From assembly GCA_018667995.1 (NCBI GenBank), contig JABIQT010001164.1:1-9182 (forward strand): DNA of 9,182 bases. The letters are read 5' to 3'. Both the position numbers and the translations under genes were made by a program. This DNA comes from Candidatus Latescibacterota bacterium (GTDB taxonomy: Bacteria > JAAXHH01 > JABIQT01). Positions 6,125 through 9,182 of this stretch are shown piece by piece (within the stretch, counting starts at the first letter, position 1; each line of letters opens with the position of its first letter). The notes under the pieces are model-generated. The model did not search any database. It was given only the letters and a program-made list of their open reading frames with translations, and was not told the DNA's origin.

Positions 6125-7300
6125 CTATGAGTTGTATACTATTGCGGCAGCCGAGACACCGCTGGCCTGCACCTGATGGCCCTCCGCAAGTAAGACCTGC
6201 TCCAGTGCTCCGAGTAGGAGCATCACATGGTCCTTCTGCGAGCACTGTCCCATCAGCCCAACTCTGAACGCTTTTCCCTTCAAAGCGCCTAGTCCGCCGC
6301 CTACTTCTATACCGTAATCCTGCAATAATCGCCCACGCAGTTTTGCTTCATCTATGCCTTCCGGTGCAAGTATCGGATTTATCATAGGTGCCCGATAGGG
6401 TTCTTCAACGAAGAATGACAGTCCCATGGCATCGATGCCTGCCTTAAATGCGGTGTAGTTGAGAGCATGCCGGGAGAACCCGTTCTCAAGGCCCTCCTCA
6501 TGGATGAGTAGCATGGCTTCCCGGAGCGCATAGATGCTACTGACCGGGGCCGTGTGATGGTAGGACCGTTCGCTGCCCCAATATTTCATGAGTAGGCCCA
6601 TGTCAAGGTACCAGCTGTCAATGGGGGTTTTGCGCCCGAGAATTCTGTCGCGAGCCCTCTCATTCATGGTCACGGGGGCAATGCCGGGGGGCGCACTCAA
6701 ACATTTCTGGCTGCCGGAATAGCAGATATCAATCTCCCAGGAGTCCACTGGAATGTTGGTGCCGCCCAATGAGGCTACGGTATCTACGATCAGCAGGCCG
6801 CCGTGCTCGTGGACTATTTTAGCAATGTCCTCGACGGGTTGCTCCACACCAGTGGAGGTTTCTGTGTGCACAATCCCGACTAGACTTGCGTTGCAGTTGT
6901 CCAATGCCTGCTTCACCTGGCTTGCTGAAAAAGGTATCCCCCACTCTCCCTCAATGCGTACCAGTTTGCCTCCATGTCGCTCGACCATCTGTGCCATGCG
7001 ATCGCCGAAATATCCTCCCACACAGATGAGTACTTCGTCGCCGGGCTCGATGAGGTTTGTAAAACAGGTTTCCATTCCGGCCGAGCCGGTCGCTGAGATA
7101 GGGATTGTCCATTCATTTTTGGTTTGAAAGACGTACCGGAGTAGGTCTTTCGTTTCCTCCATGACCTGCTGGAAATATGGATCCAGATGCCCTACCAGCG
7201 GGGCACTCATCGCCTGATATACGCGTTGGTGCATGTCACTGGGGCCCGGCCCCATGAGATATCGCTTTCCTGGATTCAGTTGGCTGAACTCTCTATTCAT
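6125..7300 (-). CDS. PLP-dependent class V aminotransferase (alanine-glyoxylate/serine-pyruvate type)
   Basis: A 391-residue fold-type I PLP enzyme of the usual length. Key sites are MGPGPSDM (16-23), the cofactor-binding GSAGMET (72-78), VDTVASLGG (172-180) with Asp173 that contacts the pyridine nitrogen, SGSQKCLSAPPG (195-206) with Lys199 as the Schiff-base lysine, and FRVGLMG (345-351) whose Arg346 fits the substrate-carboxylate arginine. The family moves amino groups between alanine, serine or related donors and glyoxylate or pyruvate in the cytoplasm. Ureidoglycine, phosphonate (AEP) and tritium-exchange soluble hydrogenase-like members share the fold, so the exact donor is unsettled. 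The ATG at 7300 has GGGAG at 7311-7315, 10 bases upstream. The C-terminal tail beyond about residue 376 is low-similarity and Ala/Val-rich. It is followed closely by the cupin gene and preceded 49 bp upstream by the SPOR gene. Confidence 0.93.
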   Translation of the reverse strand: MNREFSQLNPGKRYLMGPGPSDMHQRVYQAMSAPLVGHLDPYFQQVMEETKDLLRYVFQTKNEWTIPISATGSAGMETCFTNLIEPGDEVLICVGGYFGDRMAQMVERHGGKLVRIEGEWGIPFSASQVKQALDNCNASLVGIVHTETSTGVEQPVEDIAKIVHEHGGLLIVDTVASLGGTNIPVDSWEIDICYSGSQKCLSAPPGIAPVTMNERARDRILGRKTPIDSWYLDMGLLMKYWGSERSYHHTAPVSSIYALREAMLLIHEEGLENGFSRHALNYTAFKAGIDAMGLSFFVEEPYRAPMINPILAPEGIDEAKLRGRLLQDYGIEVGGGLGALKGKAFRVGLMGQCSQKDHVMLLLGALEQVLLAEGHQVQASGVSAAAIVYNS

Positions 7301-7349
7301 CGCTTGCGGTCTCCCGTCATAAGATGTGTGGCGGATACTACATCTGGTT

Positions 7350-7859
7350 CTACGGATTGATCATCGTCTCCACGATCCAGGCATCCCGATAGTCCGGTTT
7401 CTTTCTGAGGATGTCCTGAATGTGTATTGCGTCCGTGCGACTGGGGAAATCACCTACACGGATCTTGTAGAGCGACGATTCAAAGTCTACGTACGTTCGG
7501 ATTGCACCCAAAGACTGGAGTTGCTGCCTCAGCTTAGCCGCGGCAGTCTCCGCTGCGTTCTTATTCTGCAGTGAATGTACCTGAATCCTGAATCCCCGAA
7601 CTGGACGATCGGCGCGTGGGGACGCTTCGTCTGAAACCTCCTGCAACGATTCGGTTTCTTTTGGTGGTATCCTCGAATTGGATATTTCGCTATCGACGAG
7701 GGGCGCATCGTCAAAAGGGCGATCAGATTCAAATGTGGATCGAGTAACCGCTAATGATCGTGAAGCTACTGGACTTCCGCAGGCTAGGGCAATGCAGCAG
7801 GTATACGTAAGGATGATTCCAGCAATGTTCGCAGGCAAGGATGTAAAATGGTATGACAT
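7350..7859 (-). CDS. SPOR-domain protein, probable lipoprotein
   Basis: A 169-residue protein with three parts. Residues 12-27 are a hydrophobic export segment ending in the lipobox-like IALAC, with Cys27 the likely lipidated residue. Residues 28-88 are a polar, Ser/Glu/Pro-rich linker. Residues 89-166 form a SPOR domain, beginning GFRIQVHSLQ, with helix AAETAAAKLRQQL and the second half YKIRVGDFPSRTDA at 131-144. SPOR domains bind denuded glycan strands of septal peptidoglycan, so a periplasmic envelope or division role is likely. Oddities: the n-region before the hydrophobic segment has no Lys or Arg, and the lipobox has Ala at -3 and Leu at -2, so a simple membrane anchor is possible. The ATG at 7859 is the first start after an in-frame TAA, with only a distant GGAG (12 bases). 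Confidence 0.85.
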   Translation of the reverse strand: MSYHFTSLPANIAGIILTYTCCIALACGSPVASRSLAVTRSTFESDRPFDDAPLVDSEISNSRIPPKETESLQEVSDEASPRADRPVRGFRIQVHSLQNKNAAETAAAKLRQQLQSLGAIRTYVDFESSLYKIRVGDFPSRTDAIHIQDILRKKPDYRDAWIVETMINP

Positions 7860-8039
7860 GGGGCTGAGAAGCTCCGCTAAGGCTGGTTACGATGACGTAG
7901 AACAATCTATCCGCATCGTAACCGCAGATAATAGGGGAACTGGAAGGAGGTGTCAACCGGTTTTCAGAGTGCCATTTACCACAAAGGGCACCCTGATTTG
8001 GATGCCCTTTGTGGTACTTTTCTTGAGTCGTTGGGAGAA
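7860..8039. other. Intergenic gap between the TPR and SPOR genes
   Basis: This gap of 180 bp between two minus-strand genes holds the perfect hairpin at 7977-8016, listed separately. The other 120 bases contain no recognisable RNA gene. An AAGGAGG at 7944-7950 on the plus strand has no start codon at a useful distance. A promoter for the SPOR gene could lie at 7880-7970 on the minus strand, but I see no convincing -35/-10 pair. Confidence 0.5.
7977..8016. terminator. Perfect 14-bp hairpin, putative terminator downstream of the TPR gene
   Basis: Bases 7977-7990 (TACCACAAAGGGCA) are the exact reverse complement of 8003-8016 (TGCCCTTTGTGGTA), with a 12-base loop. It starts 24 bp past the TPR stop codon in the minus direction, where a terminator would be expected. 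The T-rich tail (CTTTTCTT from 8017) is on the plus-strand side. On the minus strand the stem is followed by AATGGC, and an A-rich run precedes it. A classical intrinsic terminator would therefore act on plus-strand transcripts. In the TPR direction it may still cause pausing or protect the 3' end of the mRNA from exonucleases. Confidence 0.6.
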
Positions 8040-9143
8040 CTACTTGCCCTCACCCGACCGCATAAGTGCTTTTGATTTGTCTTCGTACTCAGTACCTTTG
8101 GTGGAGTATTCCGTGGCCTTTTCGGTGTCCCCGGCCTCCCGTGCCACTTTGGCTAAGCCAAAATGAGCATCTCCCAGATTCTGCCATCCATCGATACTCA
8201 AGGGCTCAACCTCGACCAGCATCTCCAATGGTTCGATGGCCTTCGCATATTCCTTCATATTGTAGTAGAGAATGCCGAGGTTGTTTAGAATTTTTAGGTC
8301 AACCGGGTCTATCTTGCGAGCATTCTCCAGCATTTCCGCGGCTTTAGGTATATCGTTAAATTGAACATGTATTTCACTGGACATCAGGTAGAAGTTCATC
8401 TCATCAGGGACGGCTTTTGCTCCGGCCTCATAGACTTCCGCTGCCTTTAGCGTGTCGCCGAGAACAGCGTGTGATCGCCCTAACCGGTAGTAATCGTTAG
8501 CATCTACCTGATCACTGAGGGGCATATAATTCTCATAGGCTCTGATGATATTAGGATGATCATTATTCTTGATGTAACCGTTGAGCAGGCCGTTCCACAC
8601 TCCCAGGTTCGACGGATCCGTCTTCACAACCTTTTCAAGTACAACAATACCTTCGTCAATTTGATCAGACGTGACCAATGTGAATCCCAACATGGTCTCG
8701 GGTTGGAAATCTCTTGGATCCTTCTTGATAAGGGGATCGGCGGCTACCCGGAACATGGATGTTGCGGTCGGCCAATCCTGTGCATTGTATGCTTCAACGC
8801 CCTTGTTGAAGGCATTCTGATAGAGATCTTTGACGACCTTTTTATGCATGTCTCTTTCTCTGCGGCCCAGTTTCTTCTGCTCGAATTTGCCCCAATGGGT
8901 GAGCAAGTCCCCGTAACGCCCCTGTGTATAGCGAACGTATCCCATATAGAAATTGGCGTCTTTGTGCTCCGAGTCCTTCTCAAGTGCCTCGGTTAGCAGT
9001 GCTTCGGCCTTGTCAAATTCATTCTGTTTGATATAGACTTTGGCAGAGGTCACCTGCATTCCCTGGGCCAGGATCTCGGATGGCGGGGAGGCCATCACGA
9101 TTAACGCAACCAAGCCCGCCAAAATGTACTTTGTACTCTTCAC
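8040..9143 (-). CDS. Exported TPR-repeat protein
   Basis: A 367-residue protein with a classic signal peptide: KSTKYK-type basic start (Lys2, Lys5), hydrophobic core about 7-19, and a probable cleavage after ILA at 24-26. The mature part is nearly all tetratricopeptide repeats, helical pairs with the pattern of A at position 8, G/Y positions and P at the repeat end. Clear units lie near 33-60, 110-137, 145-178, 215-246, 249-280, 283-316 and 317-350. For example, DLKILNNLGILYYNMKEY starts at 282 and ends its repeat at EVEP (311-314). TPR proteins are binding scaffolds; this one should act in the periplasm or on the outer membrane, with an unknown partner. The start is GTG at 9143, chosen because AAAGGAG lies 6 bases upstream and the signal peptide begins there. 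The C-terminus is a charged, Lys/Glu-rich helix with no further domain. Confidence 0.9.
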   Translation of the reverse strand: MKSTKYILAGLVALIVMASPPSEILAQGMQVTSAKVYIKQNEFDKAEALLTEALEKDSEHKDANFYMGYVRYTQGRYGDLLTHWGKFEQKKLGRRERDMHKKVVKDLYQNAFNKGVEAYNAQDWPTATSMFRVAADPLIKKDPRDFQPETMLGFTLVTSDQIDEGIVVLEKVVKTDPSNLGVWNGLLNGYIKNNDHPNIIRAYENYMPLSDQVDANDYYRLGRSHAVLGDTLKAAEVYEAGAKAVPDEMNFYLMSSEIHVQFNDIPKAAEMLENARKIDPVDLKILNNLGILYYNMKEYAKAIEPLEMLVEVEPLSIDGWQNLGDAHFGLAKVAREAGDTEKATEYSTKGTEYEDKSKALMRSGEGK

Positions 9144-9149
9144 AATAAA

Positions 9150-9156
9150 CTCCTTT
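9150..9156 (-). promoter_or_regulatory. Shine-Dalgarno site fixing the GTG start of the TPR gene
   Basis: AAAGGAG on the minus strand, with a 6-base AT-only spacer (TTTATT) before GTG 9143-9141. It is among the strongest ribosome binding sites in the window and makes the non-ATG start credible. Confidence 0.8.
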
Positions 9157-9182
9157 GTTGTTGCCTGAGGGTGATTCGCTCA

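Noticed and set aside
7944-7950. AAGGAGG on the plus strand, a perfect Shine-Dalgarno match
   Set aside because: No ATG, GTG or TTG follows at a usable spacing, and no plausible plus-strand gene is present.
7678-8166. 162-codon plus-strand reading frame spanning the SPOR-TPR gap
   Set aside because: It overlaps both flanking genes antisense, reads through the hairpin and has no recognisable domain.
1-9182. Mobile element, CRISPR array or new defence system
   Set aside because: No transposase, integrase, terminal repeats, regular spacer-repeat pattern or nuclease/helicase gene was seen; all ten genes fall in known families with ordinary chromosomal context.

Overview
The window is a stretch of bacterial chromosome of about 50% GC, tightly packed with genes. 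It holds nine complete protein genes, all on the minus strand, plus the 3' end of one plus-strand gene at the left edge. I see no rRNA, tRNA, CRISPR array, insertion sequence, phage gene or integration site. The gene content (Gfo/Idh/MocA oxidoreductase, creatininase-family hydrolase, a five-bladed-propeller protein of the GH32/GH43/GH68 fold group, class V aminotransferase, SPOR and TPR envelope proteins, an atypical Lgt) suggests an uncultivated environmental bacterium of the FCB or PVC superphylum, such as Latescibacterota, Poribacteria, Gemmatimonadota or Planctomycetota. This placement is inference from family content. Clear Shine-Dalgarno motifs before several genes (for example AAAGGAG before the TPR gene and AAAAGGAGA before the creatininase gene) argue against typical Bacteroidota.

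Layout, left to right. Bases 1-294 (+) encode the C-terminal metal site of an M24 (Xaa-Pro) metallopeptidase. A 180-bp convergent gap follows. Bases 475-4030 (-) hold, in transcription order, a creatininase-family amidohydrolase, a Gfo/Idh/MocA sugar-type dehydrogenase and, after a 242-bp leader, the propeller protein. This looks like a small catabolic module for an unidentified carbohydrate or amide. Bases 4068-5718 (-) encode two membrane proteins, Lgt and a CPBP-family intramembrane protease. Bases 5774-7300 (-) encode a small one-domain cupin just behind a PLP-dependent class V (alanine-glyoxylate type) aminotransferase. Bases 7350-7859 (-) encode a SPOR-domain probable lipoprotein. Bases 8040-9143 (-) encode an exported TPR-repeat protein, separated from the SPOR gene by a gap with a perfect 14-bp hairpin.

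How they may work together: Lgt attaches the lipid to lipoproteins, and the SPOR protein is a plausible substrate. The TPR protein, SPOR protein, CPBP protease and Lgt all concern the cell envelope. The aminotransferase/cupin pair and the creatininase/Gfo-Idh/propeller trio are metabolic. Short gaps of 27 to 94 bp from base 7859 down to base 2133 would allow one long transcript or several overlapping ones.

I found no convincing evidence of a new defence or mobile system. The observations most worth a second look are the propeller-containing cluster, the aminotransferase-cupin pair and the one-sided hairpin at 7977-8016.
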